DNA from: Leptospira vanthielii serovar Holland str. Waz Holland = ATCC 700522
GTDB taxonomy: Bacteria; Spirochaetota; Leptospiria; Leptospirales; Leptospiraceae
Direction: 5' to 3'
Assembly (NCBI RefSeq): GCF_000332455.1
Contig: NZ_AOGY02000024.1
Span: 62,001 to 126,000, forward strand
DNA length: 64,000 nt
The position numbers and the translations under genes were made by a program. The notes beneath the pieces are model-generated. The model ran no database searches. It had not been told where the DNA came from and saw nothing but the letters and a program-made list of their open reading frames with translations. This document shows, piece by piece, positions 35,770-45,036 of this stretch; position 1 is the stretch's first letter, and each line of letters opens with the position of its first letter.

Positions 35770-36201
35770 ATGGAAAAATTGATTCAAAAGCTGATCATCC
35801 CGATCGATGGTTCACCGAGTTCTGCTAAAGCGTTGGAATTTGGTTTGGCAATTGCAAAGGCAAGTAATGCTAAATGTTATGTCGTTGAAGTAGTTGAGGA
35901 TTTTGGTCCTCTCCCTGGTTATTATGATGCGGCTCCGGTAGGCAAAGATCGAGTGAAGTGGATCTCTGAGCAACGTTTTGAAAAAATACACCCTATTTTA
36001 GATGAAACTTCCGTGAAATGGGAACGTGTTGTAATAGAAGGATATCCTGCGGAAGAAATATGTAAACTTGCCGAAAAAGAAAAGGCAGATTTGATTGTGA
36101 TCGGTAGTAGGGGCCATGGAATTCTTGGAAGATTCATTATGGGTAGTGTATCTGATCGAGTTGTACATTACGCACCTTGCTCTGTAACGGTTGTTAGGTG
36201 A
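35770..36201 (+). CDS. Universal stress protein, UspA family
   Basis: 143 residues, a single Usp domain. It starts [19 protein letters not shown] and ends with the ATP-binding loop [22 protein letters not shown], here read as G-x2-G-x9-G-S, so it belongs to the nucleotide-binding branch. Usp proteins form dimers and appear under starvation or oxygen stress. It stands alone, after the polyamine operon. The start codon is the ATG after the leader inverted repeat. Confidence 0.9.
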   Translation: MEKLIQKLIIPIDGSPSSAKALEFGLAIAKASNAKCYVVEVVEDFGPLPGYYDAAPVGKDRVKWISEQRFEKIHPILDETSVKWERVVIEGYPAEEICKLAEKEKADLIVIGSRGHGILGRFIMGSVSDRVVHYAPCSVTVVR

Positions 36202-36306
36202 ATTCAACATAAATTTGTCAAATCGTTGTTAAATTAGTTGCGCTGAATTGTATCGTATCGGAATCTACGGACTAATCCTAAAGTAGATTTCCGGTTGATA
36301 CAAATA

Positions 36307-37563
36307 ATGGTTTTTGAAAAAGAAGAACTCCCCGCAGTTTTGCCTCTCGACAAACGATATACAAGAACGTATTACCAAGACGACAGTTTTGTTTCGAACA
36401 TTCGAAGAGCACTCCCTCGAATGATAACGACTGTTGTCATGGAAGAACATGTCTTCCCTAAACTGAACAGCGAAGAAATTGACTTTCTGCTACAATACTA
36501 TGCAAAAAGACAAGATACTAGTGGGAATTATTATCAACTCAAAACAATTCCTTATCGTATTCGAAAAGAATCTGCGGAAAGAATTTTAAAAGAAGCAGGG
36601 ATTGATGATACACAAAAAGATTTCATCGGTACCTTCTATCATTTTGATACGGAATTACAACAGTATGTTCTAAATGATAAAGTCACCGAATCAGATGAAA
36701 TTCGAATCCTTCAGATCATTAAACGTCGGGACTATTATGTTGGTAATGTAGAGAAGTCAAAGATCTCTGCAATCTTTGAGCCAATTGAGGAGATTCCAAA
36801 AAAAGATACTTTTTTTGCGAACCTTTATGTTCCCGCAGAGCATAAGTTTTTTTCTCCACCCAATCTAAAACATATTTCCGGAATGCAAATTGTGGAGGCC
36901 GCTAGGCAATTTGGAATTGCTTGCAACCATATATATGGAAAGGTTCCGTTTGACGGAGTCACCTTTTTATTGTTATATTTAAACTCTGAGTTTTTCCAGT
37001 ATGCCAAGATGAATATGCCTATCAAGTTGCGAGCTAAAGCCATCGAGACCAAAAACAGTAAATCTGGTTATTGGAACTACTCGAAATTGGAAATTACTGC
37101 CTACCAGGAAAACCAAGAGATTACAAAAATCGAAATGGCTGCGAGTATCCTGCCTTTAAAAGTCTACAAACGCTTAAAAAGCACACAGGAAGAAGTATAT
37201 GAAATTGATCCAAGATTTCGAATTATGGATCAGTTCAAAAACAATATCTCGGTCAGGGAAAATGGGCGTAATATTGTTTCAACGATAGAAAATATATCTA
37301 ATTCTGGGTTTATGGTGCGCTGCTCAGGGATCCTACCTGGTGATTTGGCCCATAGCCAACAACTCGAATTTTTTATGCATTTTGATATTGTCGGTTTTGT
37401 TCATGGAACTTGTATTTTATTATGGGTCAAAGAAGACGATAATAATGAAGACACCTTCTTTGCCGGTTTTCGTTTTGAATCGATTTCCGAACTAGATCGG
37501 GCAAATGTAAAGGAAGCAATCAATCGTTACGGACGTTTGATCGAAGAAAGGGAAATCCAATGA
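36307..37563 (+). CDS. DUF1577-like protein with C-terminal PilZ-like domain
   Basis: 418 residues from ATG 36307; a TTG at 36295 would add four residues, and neither start has a clear ribosome site. Residues 1-300 match what I recall of a Leptospira-centred family of unknown function (DUF1577), including TRTYYQDDSFVSNIRRALPRM-type N-terminus and a cytosolic composition. Residues about 308-410 look like a PilZ domain, with RENGRNI then ENISNSGFMVRC (NxSxxG motif), which binds cyclic di-GMP in other proteins. The RxxxR element is weak, so ligand binding is uncertain. The stop overlaps the next gene's ATG. Confidence 0.6.
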   Translation: MVFEKEELPAVLPLDKRYTRTYYQDDSFVSNIRRALPRMITTVVMEEHVFPKLNSEEIDFLLQYYAKRQDTSGNYYQLKTIPYRIRKESAERILKEAGIDDTQKDFIGTFYHFDTELQQYVLNDKVTESDEIRILQIIKRRDYYVGNVEKSKISAIFEPIEEIPKKDTFFANLYVPAEHKFFSPPNLKHISGMQIVEAARQFGIACNHIYGKVPFDGVTFLLLYLNSEFFQYAKMNMPIKLRAKAIETKNSKSGYWNYSKLEITAYQENQEITKIEMAASILPLKVYKRLKSTQEEVYEIDPRFRIMDQFKNNISVRENGRNIVSTIENISNSGFMVRCSGILPGDLAHSQQLEFFMHFDIVGFVHGTCILLWVKEDDNNEDTFFAGFRFESISELDRANVKEAINRYGRLIEEREIQ

Positions 37564-38324
37564 GTGGAAAAAAAGTAGCACTAGTAACCGGTGGAACTTC
37601 TGGACTCGGAAGGTCTATTGTTTTAGAATTTGCAAACGCTGGTTATGTGGTTGGATTTTGCGGAAGGCGAAAACAAGAAGGGGAAGAAACCTTGGCTCTT
37701 CTTGAAAAACAAGGTGGCACTGGAATGTTTGTTCGTTGCGATGTCACACAATCGGAAGCAGTTCGTAATTTCGTTGAATCAATTGTCACTAAATATGGTT
37801 CCATCGATGTTGCAGTGAACAACGCAGGGATCTCTGGAGTTTTGAAAGCAACGGCTGATTATCCATTAGATATATTTGATTCTGTAATGGATGTAAATCT
37901 AAAAGGAACCTTCCTCTCTATGCAATTTGAACTAAAACAGTTTTTAATTCAAGGGAAAGGTGGAGTCATCATCAATGTATCTTCAGCACTCGGTGTTCGA
38001 GGAAAAGAAAAAGCAGGTCCTTATTCAATGACAAAACATGGAATCATTGGGCTCACCAAGTCAGCGGCATTGGAATATGGTTCTTCTGGGATTCGTGTGG
38101 TGGCGCTCTGTCCGGGTGGGATCCAAACAGAAATGGATGATGTATTTTATGCTAATGTCTCGAACCCAGAAGAAGTAAAAAAGGAAAGAATGAAATCTTA
38201 TGCTTTAGGTAGAATGGCAACACCAGAGGAAGTTGCAAAAACTTGTGTATGGCTCTCTTCCGATGGAGCTTCTTTTATCACTGGAGCAGTGATACCGGTT
38301 GACGGTGGCAAAACTGCTAGATAA
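37560..38324 (+). CDS. Short-chain dehydrogenase/reductase, FabG-like
   Basis: 254 residues, classical SDR. The NAD(P)-binding motif TGGTSGLGRS (11-20), NNAG (about 90-93), catalytic Ser in NVSSALG, and YSMTKHG (Tyr-x3-Lys) are all intact. The ending GASFITGAVIPVDGGKTAR is typical of FabG-like enzymes. The substrate is unknown; a role in fatty acid, polyketide or secondary alcohol metabolism is equally possible. It is coupled by ATGA to the upstream gene and lies 9 bp from the kinase-phosphatase gene. Confidence 0.9.
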   Translation: MSGKKVALVTGGTSGLGRSIVLEFANAGYVVGFCGRRKQEGEETLALLEKQGGTGMFVRCDVTQSEAVRNFVESIVTKYGSIDVAVNNAGISGVLKATADYPLDIFDSVMDVNLKGTFLSMQFELKQFLIQGKGGVIINVSSALGVRGKEKAGPYSMTKHGIIGLTKSAALEYGSSGIRVVALCPGGIQTEMDDVFYANVSNPEEVKKERMKSYALGRMATPEEVAKTCVWLSSDGASFITGAVIPVDGGKTAR

Positions 38325-38333
38325 GGAAACCCA

Positions 38334-41300
38334 TTGTTTACTGTAGGAAAATATAAAGCAATCAAGGAACTTCACTTAGGCAAAAGAAGTTCTGTTTATG
38401 CGGGGGAATCTGCGACAGGTAGCCCCGTCGTAATCAAATTATTGAATCGCGATTATCCTGATAATCATGAAATCACTCGCTTTAAAAATGAATTTGAAAT
38501 ACTCCGATCGATTGATTCTATATACACACTTAGGCCTTTGGAATTAGAATCCTACCAGAACACAGTTGCGATTGTATTTCCCAATGTTGCTTATACCGAT
38601 CTCGCCAAATTGCAGTTAAGTGGAAAATATAGTAATATAGCCACTTTTTTGAATATTGCTATCGAAGTTTGTCGAGCGCTTGCTGATATTCATAAAGCAA
38701 AGATTGTTCACAATGATATCAAAGCTCAAAACATAATTTATAATCCAGATACTGGTGCGCTAAAAATCATTGATTTTGGTTCAGCAACTCTTTTGACCCA
38801 TAGAAGTTTTTATCTCCCGATGAACCAGAATCTTACGGGAACCCTCGCACATATTTCTCCAGAACAAACTGGTCGGATGAATCGCACTGTTGATTACAGG
38901 ACAGATTTCTATTCGTTTGGTGTCACCTTATATCAGTTAATCACGGGTGACCTTCCGTTTTTATATACAGATAGTTTGGAAATGGTGCATGCCCATCTTG
39001 CCAAAACTCCACTTTCACCTAAGGAAAGAAGTGGTGCTCCAAAGATAGTCTCCGATTTGATTATGAAACTTTTGGAGAAAAACCCTGAAGATCGTTACCA
39101 AACGGCGACGGGTTTACTTTCTGATCTTTCGGCAATTCAATCCGTTCTTTTGGAAAATGGACGTGATTCCTTAGACCAGTTCCAAATGGAACTAGCAAAA
39201 AATGATAAATCATCAAGATTTCAAATTCCAAAAAAATTATATGGAAGAGAAACCCAACTCCAGGTTTTCGAAGAAAAATTTCTGGATGCCACAGAAGGTC
39301 GGATTGAAATCTTTCTTATCTCTGGACGTTCGGGGATTGGCAAATCTGCTCTAATCAATGAAATTCAAAAACCAGTTACAAGAGAAAAGGCGTACTTTAC
39401 TTCTGGGAAATTTGATTTATATAAAAAATCGATCCCTTACCGAGCCATTAACTTAGCGTTACAAGGGCTTGTTCGACAACTATTGTCTGAAAGTGAATCT
39501 TCTGTAAAAGAATGGAAAAAAATAATTTCTGAAGCCCTTGGCGTTAATGCGAAACTAATTATTGACGTTGTTCCTGAGTTATCGCAACTGTTAGGTGAAG
39601 CTCTGAACCCACCAGAACTCGATAGTTTGGAAACGGAAAATCGGTTCCACTTGGTGTTTCGAAAGTTTCTTAGGACCATTTGCACAAAAGAACATCCTGT
39701 TGTTTTATTTTTGGATGATATGCAATGGGCGGATTCTTCCAGTATATTGTTATTGAAGGAAGTTCTGACAGATCCAGAGATTTCTCATTTCTTTATTATA
39801 TTGTCTTATCGTGACAATGAAGTATTACCAACCGATCCATTTTTTAGATTATTGGAAGAGTTACGTGAAATTCAGGTGCCAATTACTGAAATTCAATTAG
39901 AGCCACTTCGAGAGCGAGACGTTGCTTTACTTGTTTCTGAAACTCTAGTGGTTCCAGAATCTGAGATTCGACCTATTGCGGAAGTACTTTGGAAAAAAAC
40001 AAAAGGAAATCCATTTCACGTCAATGAAATGTTTAAGAACCTCTACGAAAGGTCTTATATCTATTTTGCGGAAGATCATTGGTCTTGGGATAAAGATAAA
40101 ATTGATTCAGTTAATATCTCTGATAATGTCATCGATTTAATCATTGATAAAATCAATCTTCAATCTGATGAATTAATTGAAGCGTTGAAATTAACAGCGT
40201 GTATCGGAAACTGGTTTCGCCATGATATATATGCTACGATTGCCGAGAGGCCATTCCATAAGGCATCCATGGATTTGGTGGCCCTGGCCAACGAAGAATT
40301 TTTGATTCTAGGAATGGAGGATGCAAATTTTACCCATGATAAAATTCGAGAAGCAATTTATAAAATCATTTTACCCGAGGAAAAAGCAAAACTACATTAT
40401 AAAATAGGGAAAACATATCTCTCTATTTTGTATAAATATAAACTTGAAGACCATCTGTTTACCATTGTAAACCAATTGAATTTGGGTGCTTCCCAAATGA
40501 AGGGAAACGAGGAGTTAGCTGAGTTACGAATTTTAAATGAAAAAGCAGGTTTTAAAGCTTTAAATTCATCTGCTTATGATGCTGCATTTACATTCTTTGA
40601 TCGGATGTCGGGACTCATGACAGATGATGAATGGAGGACAGATTACGAAAATACATTAAAACTCCATTTGGCTTATGCAAGGTCTGCGTATCTTTCAAAG
40701 AATTTTGAAGCTGCGGAGAAGAGTTTTAACTATATACTTAGTTTTGTTCGAAATGACTTAGATAAAATTTTAGTTTATGAGCTACAATCTTCTATGCTTG
40801 TAACGCAGAACAAGATGAAAGAGGTATTGGAAACCTTAAAACAAGCGTTAAAGCTTATTGGGGTTCGGTTGCCTAAAAAAGCCGGACCTTTGTCTCCTTT
40901 CCGGGAGATTTTAAAGTTTAAATTTAAATTGGGTCATAGGTCTATTGAAAGTTTAGAACATCTACCGATCTCGGAAGATCCCAAGTATCTTGCAATCATG
41001 CGTCTTCTGAATGCATGTATTGCTCCTTCATTTTTAGCAGAGCCAAATTTATTTCCCGTTATCGTTCTCAAATTGGTCAACCACACTTTACGATATGGCC
41101 TGTGTGAGATCAGTGCTTTCGGATTTTGTGCGATGGGTGTAATCCAGGGATCGGGTTTGGGAAATTATGAGGATGGTCTAAAGTTTGGTCAGTTAGGTGT
41201 TCGTTTACTTGAAACTTTAGATGCAAAAGCATTTCGCTGCCGAACGTTATTTATGTTCGCAAGTATGATTGCCCCTTGGAAAAATCATGCAAGAGATGGC

Positions 41301-44048
41301 CGTTCAATATTTTGGGATAGTTTTCTCGCAGGAATGGAAACTGGTGATTTACAATACTCATCTTATTCACTGAATAATATCCACTTCCAAGGTTTATTGT
41401 TTCGTGAAAATCTAGACGATTTATATAAAAGTCAACTTCGTTATGATTCTTCTCTATTGAGTCTGCGGCAAAACCATGCCTATCAGGTACATCGTTTGAA
41501 TCTCCAATTAGTTGAAAATATGAGAGGAGAGTCTCCTGATCCAATGAATTTGGAAGGTCGATATTTTTCGGAAACTGAAACTGTTTCTGAATGGATATCT
41601 ACAGGAAATGCCAATGCTCTTTTTGATTATTATTTATGTAAGTTGCGAATTGAATATTTTCTTGGTGATAAAGAAAAGGCATATGAATATTCAACAAAAC
41701 TAGATTCATTAGAAGGTGCAATGTTCGGGATGATGTTTGTCCCTGAACATGTTTTTCTTGGTGCTCTTGTATCGTTTGCGTTAATTATAGATAACAAATT
41801 TCCTGCTGGAACCACAAAATCATCACTTAAAAAAAGGTTAAGTAGATTCGAAAAGCGAATGAAGGTTTGGGCAAAGAGTTCTCCAGAAAATTTTGGACAT
41901 AAATACCATATCATTTCTGCATTATTATTATATTTGGCGAACCAAAAAACGCAAGCGGTGATTGCATGTAAGGCGGCGATCTCCTTAGCTCGTGAATCAA
42001 GTTATATACTGGAAGAGGCACTTGCGAATGAGTTTTTAGTTAGAATGTGGAAAGAAACAGGGTTTGAACAATATAGTAACTTACATTTGGTGGAAGCACA
42101 TTACCGGTATGGGAAGTATGGTTTTTTATCTAAAGTGAAACAACTAGAATTGGATCATGTTTCTCTGAAAAAATATATTGGAAGAAATTTTCGAACAGAT
42201 TCGACCGATAGTCTTTCTTTGTTTAGCACAACAAAAGATATTTTTGGTGATGTTGGCTCTACTTTAGATATCAATACAGTCATCAAAGCCTCGCAGACAA
42301 TTTCGGGAGAAATCCAACTCAATCGCCTTTTGGAAAAAATGATGAAAATCTTGATTGAGAATGCTGGTGCGGAAAGAGGATATTTTATACTAAAAGCGGA
42401 ATCCGGTTGGCAGGTTTTAGCGGAGTCGGAAGTCGAAAAGGAATCCGTTTCCGTATATGCAGAATCGCCATTTGATATCGATTTTCTTCAGCCGGTAGCT
42501 TATGTGAATCAAAACAAAATTCCATCACAAATCATAGGTTATGTGGTGAGGACGGGACTTGTTGTGATTTGTGGGGATGCAGCAAGAGAGGGCGATTTTA
42601 AAAATGACCCTTATGTAAAATCAACTCTTCCTAAATCTCTTCTCTGTTATCCGATTTTAAGTCACGGAACTGTTGTTGGTATTGTTTATTTAGAAAATAA
42701 TCTTACGACGGATGCTTTCACTCCTGGCCGTGTGGAAATTCTGAAAATCCTGTCTTCACAGATTGCTGTTTCCATTGAAAACTCTCTTTTGTATACCAAT
42801 TTGGAACAAAAAGTTGATGAACGAACGAAAGAATTGAATTTTGCTTTAACGGAAGTTAAGGGACTTAAGGAACAACAAGATGGCGATTATTTTTTGGCCT
42901 CATTACTGATTGAACCATTAACGCAAAATCTTGCTACCTCATCCAATATGAATATTCAGTTTCTTACGGAACAAAAGAAAAAGTTTTCGTACAAACAATG
43001 GAATTCTGAAATTGGTGGCGATTTATGTGTGTCTTCTTCTATTCTGTTACAAAATAAAAAGTATATTGTTGTTTTAAATGGTGATGCAATGGGTAAATCC
43101 ATGCAGGGAGCAAGTGGCGCTCTTGTCATTGGATCAGTATTTGAAGCCATCATCAAAAGAAATGGCCAGTCTGATGAAGTGCGAGATATAACTCCTGAAA
43201 AATGGGTCAGCAATGCATACATTGAATTACACAACACTCTTGTAACTTTTGACGGCTCCATGCTTATTTCCATGTTTCTTTGTCTGATCGATGATGAGAC
43301 TGGATTCTTCTATTTTTTAAATGCAGAACATCCGAGGCCTGTGATTTACCGAAGGTATCGTACCTTCTTCTTACCACATAACTATGTTTGTGCGAAGTTG
43401 GGTCTTTTAGCATCTAAGAAAGCTCTGCAGATTAACACCTTTCAACTTGAAAAAGGAGATGTATTATTAATTGGATCAGATGGACGGGATGATATTTTGA
43501 TTGGCTCCGAAATTGAAATGGAGGTCAATGAAGACGATGAATTATTTCTTAAAACTACATTGGAAGGCCAAGGTGACTTAGAATCCATTCGGGATGCGAT
43601 CAAAAGTCATGGCGAATTGATAGATGATTTGTCGTTAATTCGAGTGGAGTATACAGGAGAGGGCTCACCGGTTCATGTTCCTCCCAATCATCCAAAACAC
43701 TTTGTTTACCTGCGAGCACTTACTCTCTACAAACAGAAAAAATGGGCAGAAGTGGAACGTATGATATCTGGTCATTTTGATTCAATCCATGATGCACCAC
43801 TTTCTGTTCAAAAAATCTACTTATATACAGAACACCGAATGTCGGTGTTCCCGTTAGAATTTGCTGTAAACTATGTCCAAAAAAATCCATCGGACAGCCT
43901 AACACTCTTTTATATTGCGGAAGCACTGTTTAAAAATGGAGATTTTTCTGCGGCATTCGATTATTCCGAGAGAGTCCAACTCAGACGCCCTTATCATAAG
44001 GAAAACAATATTTTATTTGCTCGACTCTTAGAACTTCGGCGAAAATAA
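38334..44048 (+). CDS. Giant signalling protein: Ser/Thr kinase, AAA ATPase, helical repeats, GAF and PP2C phosphatase
   Basis: 1904 residues from a TTG with AAGGAA 5 bp upstream. Order of domains: protein kinase (about 5-270; Lys in VVIKLLN, catalytic loop IVHNDIKAQN with HND instead of HRD, IIDFGSAT for metal binding); STAND/AAA_16 ATPase (about 300-600; Walker A SGRSGIGKS about 331-339, Walker B VVLFLDDMQWAD about 458-469); a long helical-repeat region (about 650-1290); GAF (about 1310-1490); a coiled linker and SpoIIE-type PP2C domain (about 1495-1780; IGGDLCVS, NGDAMGKSMQG, GSDGRDD); and a TPR-like tail (1785-1904). The kinase-ATPase-GAF order resembles cyanobacterial HstK proteins, in which a histidine kinase occupies the place of the phosphatase. 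It is cytosolic. Substrates are unknown. Confidence 0.85.
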   Translation: MFTVGKYKAIKELHLGKRSSVYAGESATGSPVVIKLLNRDYPDNHEITRFKNEFEILRSIDSIYTLRPLELESYQNTVAIVFPNVAYTDLAKLQLSGKYSNIATFLNIAIEVCRALADIHKAKIVHNDIKAQNIIYNPDTGALKIIDFGSATLLTHRSFYLPMNQNLTGTLAHISPEQTGRMNRTVDYRTDFYSFGVTLYQLITGDLPFLYTDSLEMVHAHLAKTPLSPKERSGAPKIVSDLIMKLLEKNPEDRYQTATGLLSDLSAIQSVLLENGRDSLDQFQMELAKNDKSSRFQIPKKLYGRETQLQVFEEKFLDATEGRIEIFLISGRSGIGKSALINEIQKPVTREKAYFTSGKFDLYKKSIPYRAINLALQGLVRQLLSESESSVKEWKKIISEALGVNAKLIIDVVPELSQLLGEALNPPELDSLETENRFHLVFRKFLRTICTKEHPVVLFLDDMQWADSSSILLLKEVLTDPEISHFFIILSYRDNEVLPTDPFFRLLEELREIQVPITEIQLEPLRERDVALLVSETLVVPESEIRPIAEVLWKKTKGNPFHVNEMFKNLYERSYIYFAEDHWSWDKDKIDSVNISDNVIDLIIDKINLQSDELIEALKLTACIGNWFRHDIYATIAERPFHKASMDLVALANEEFLILGMEDANFTHDKIREAIYKIILPEEKAKLHYKIGKTYLSILYKYKLEDHLFTIVNQLNLGASQMKGNEELAELRILNEKAGFKALNSSAYDAAFTFFDRMSGLMTDDEWRTDYENTLKLHLAYARSAYLSKNFEAAEKSFNYILSFVRNDLDKILVYELQSSMLVTQNKMKEVLETLKQALKLIGVRLPKKAGPLSPFREILKFKFKLGHRSIESLEHLPISEDPKYLAIMRLLNACIAPSFLAEPNLFPVIVLKLVNHTLRYGLCEISAFGFCAMGVIQGSGLGNYEDGLKFGQLGVRLLETLDAKAFRCRTLFMFASMIAPWKNHARDGRSIFWDSFLAGMETGDLQYSSYSLNNIHFQGLLFRENLDDLYKSQLRYDSSLLSLRQNHAYQVHRLNLQLVENMRGESPDPMNLEGRYFSETETVSEWISTGNANALFDYYLCKLRIEYFLGDKEKAYEYSTKLDSLEGAMFGMMFVPEHVFLGALVSFALIIDNKFPAGTTKSSLKKRLSRFEKRMKVWAKSSPENFGHKYHIISALLLYLANQKTQAVIACKAAISLARESSYILEEALANEFLVRMWKETGFEQYSNLHLVEAHYRYGKYGFLSKVKQLELDHVSLKKYIGRNFRTDSTDSLSLFSTTKDIFGDVGSTLDINTVIKASQTISGEIQLNRLLEKMMKILIENAGAERGYFILKAESGWQVLAESEVEKESVSVYAESPFDIDFLQPVAYVNQNKIPSQIIGYVVRTGLVVICGDAAREGDFKNDPYVKSTLPKSLLCYPILSHGTVVGIVYLENNLTTDAFTPGRVEILKILSSQIAVSIENSLLYTNLEQKVDERTKELNFALTEVKGLKEQQDGDYFLASLLIEPLTQNLATSSNMNIQFLTEQKKKFSYKQWNSEIGGDLCVSSSILLQNKKYIVVLNGDAMGKSMQGASGALVIGSVFEAIIKRNGQSDEVRDITPEKWVSNAYIELHNTLVTFDGSMLISMFLCLIDDETGFFYFLNAEHPRPVIYRRYRTFFLPHNYVCAKLGLLASKKALQINTFQLEKGDVLLIGSDGRDDILIGSEIEMEVNEDDELFLKTTLEGQGDLESIRDAIKSHGELIDDLSLIRVEYTGEGSPVHVPPNHPKHFVYLRALTLYKQKKWAEVERMISGHFDSIHDAPLSVQKIYLYTEHRMSVFPLEFAVNYVQKNPSDSLTLFYIAEALFKNGDFSAAFDYSERVQLRRPYHKENNILFARLLELRRK

Positions 44049-44056
44049 ATCATCTT

Positions 44057-44440
44057 ATGTTATCCGTCGGGAACGACATCGTTGAAAACCAAAGAATTCG
44101 TGAACTCCTAAAAAAACATGGGGATCGCTTCTTAAAGCGGGTTTTTACAGACGAAGAAGTTGAATATTGCCATAAACACAAAGATCCCGTTCCTTTCCTT
44201 GCTGGTCGGTTTGCCTGCAAAGAAGCCGTAATTAAGGCCCTAAACCTAAATCCTGGGGAAGTGGCAGATATGCGTGAGATTGAACTGGCAGGCACCAATT
44301 TTGGTAAAAAAACGCTAGTCATCCATGGGAAAACTGAGAAGTTTTTCCGAGAGAAAGGATTTACAAAGAGTTCCGTATCCATCAGTCATGCTGACCATTA
44401 CGCAACTGCTGTTGTCATTTTCTATAAGGAGCCCCTATGA
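44057..44440 (+). CDS. acpS: Holo-[acyl-carrier-protein] synthase
   Basis: 127 residues. AcpS transfers 4'-phosphopantetheine from CoA to the serine of acyl carrier protein. Mg-binding D7 (VGNDIVE) and E56 (GRFACKEAVIKAL) are in place, and the C-terminal SVSISHADHYATAVVI strand is standard. The start is 8 bp after the giant signalling gene without a visible ribosome site. The 3' end overlaps the next gene by ATGA. Confidence 0.94.
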   Translation: MLSVGNDIVENQRIRELLKKHGDRFLKRVFTDEEVEYCHKHKDPVPFLAGRFACKEAVIKALNLNPGEVADMREIELAGTNFGKKTLVIHGKTEKFFREKGFTKSSVSISHADHYATAVVIFYKEPL

Positions 44441-44661
44441 TCGTTAGTGATAAAATGAAGGCTGTTTTGGTTCACTACAACCATGCACTTTCGTTATACA
44501 AATCGCGAAAGTTTGCGGAAGCAAAAGAAGAGTTCAAAAAAGGATTAGCAATTCATCCACAAGATGGCCCTTCGAAACTATACATTGAACGATGTGATGA
44601 TTATATCGCAGATCCCCCACCAGAAGATTGGGACGGGGTATATAATATGAAAACAAAATAG
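44437..44661 (+). CDS. Small TPR-like protein resembling the tail of adenylate/guanylate cyclases
   Basis: 74 residues. One TPR-like helix pair (YNHALSLYKSRKFAEAKEEF) is followed by HPQDGPSKLYIERCDDYIADPPPEDWDGVYNMKTK; the part DGPSKLYIERCDDYIADPPP is the ending often found at the C-terminus of spirochaetal class III nucleotide cyclases. Here it is a free-standing protein without a catalytic domain. Starting codon overlaps the acpS stop, and a bactofilin gene follows 5 bp later. It could be a docking or regulatory piece, or a remnant; the intact frame and coupling favour a real gene. Confidence 0.75.
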   Translation: MIVSDKMKAVLVHYNHALSLYKSRKFAEAKEEFKKGLAIHPQDGPSKLYIERCDDYIADPPPEDWDGVYNMKTK

Positions 44662-44666
44662 GAACT

Positions 44667-45035
44667 ATGTCAAAAAAAGAAATGCAACCAACCATCACCG
44701 AACACGGAGTCATTGCCACTATTCTCGGAAAAGAAACAGCATTTAGCGGAACTTTAGCGTTCAAAAAACCCTTACAAATTTCCGGTGATTTTACCGGTGA
44801 AATCATCTCCGATGGTTATCTTGTGATTAGTGAAGGGGCAAGAGTGAAAGCCAACATTAAGGCTGGCACAGTTGTTGTTGGTGGGACGATCATTGGAAAT
44901 GTAACAGCAACACAAAGATTAGAAATGTTGTCCACGGGAAAAGTACAAGGTAACATTCGTACTGCAAAACTTCAGATTGCAGATGGTGTTGTGTTTGATG
45001 GAAATTGTGAAATGCTAAGCAGCGAAGAGACTTAG
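44667..45035 (+). CDS. Bactofilin
   Basis: 122 residues, the bactofilin beta-helix (about 20-112) with its repeating hydrophobic rungs (GTLAFKKPLQISGDFTGEI, then GYLVISEGARVKANIKAGTV, TIIGNVTATQRLEML). The polar ends are short, as usual. Bactofilins polymerise into filaments without nucleotide and shape cells; in spirochaetes they affect helical form and motility. An AGGA lies only 3-4 bp from the ATG, so the fifth-codon ATG region (near 44682) is a possible alternative. It sits between the small TPR gene and a histidine kinase gene that begins 2 bp after its stop. Confidence 0.9.
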   Translation: MSKKEMQPTITEHGVIATILGKETAFSGTLAFKKPLQISGDFTGEIISDGYLVISEGARVKANIKAGTVVVGGTIIGNVTATQRLEMLSTGKVQGNIRTAKLQIADGVVFDGNCEMLSSEET

Positions 45036-45036
45036 T

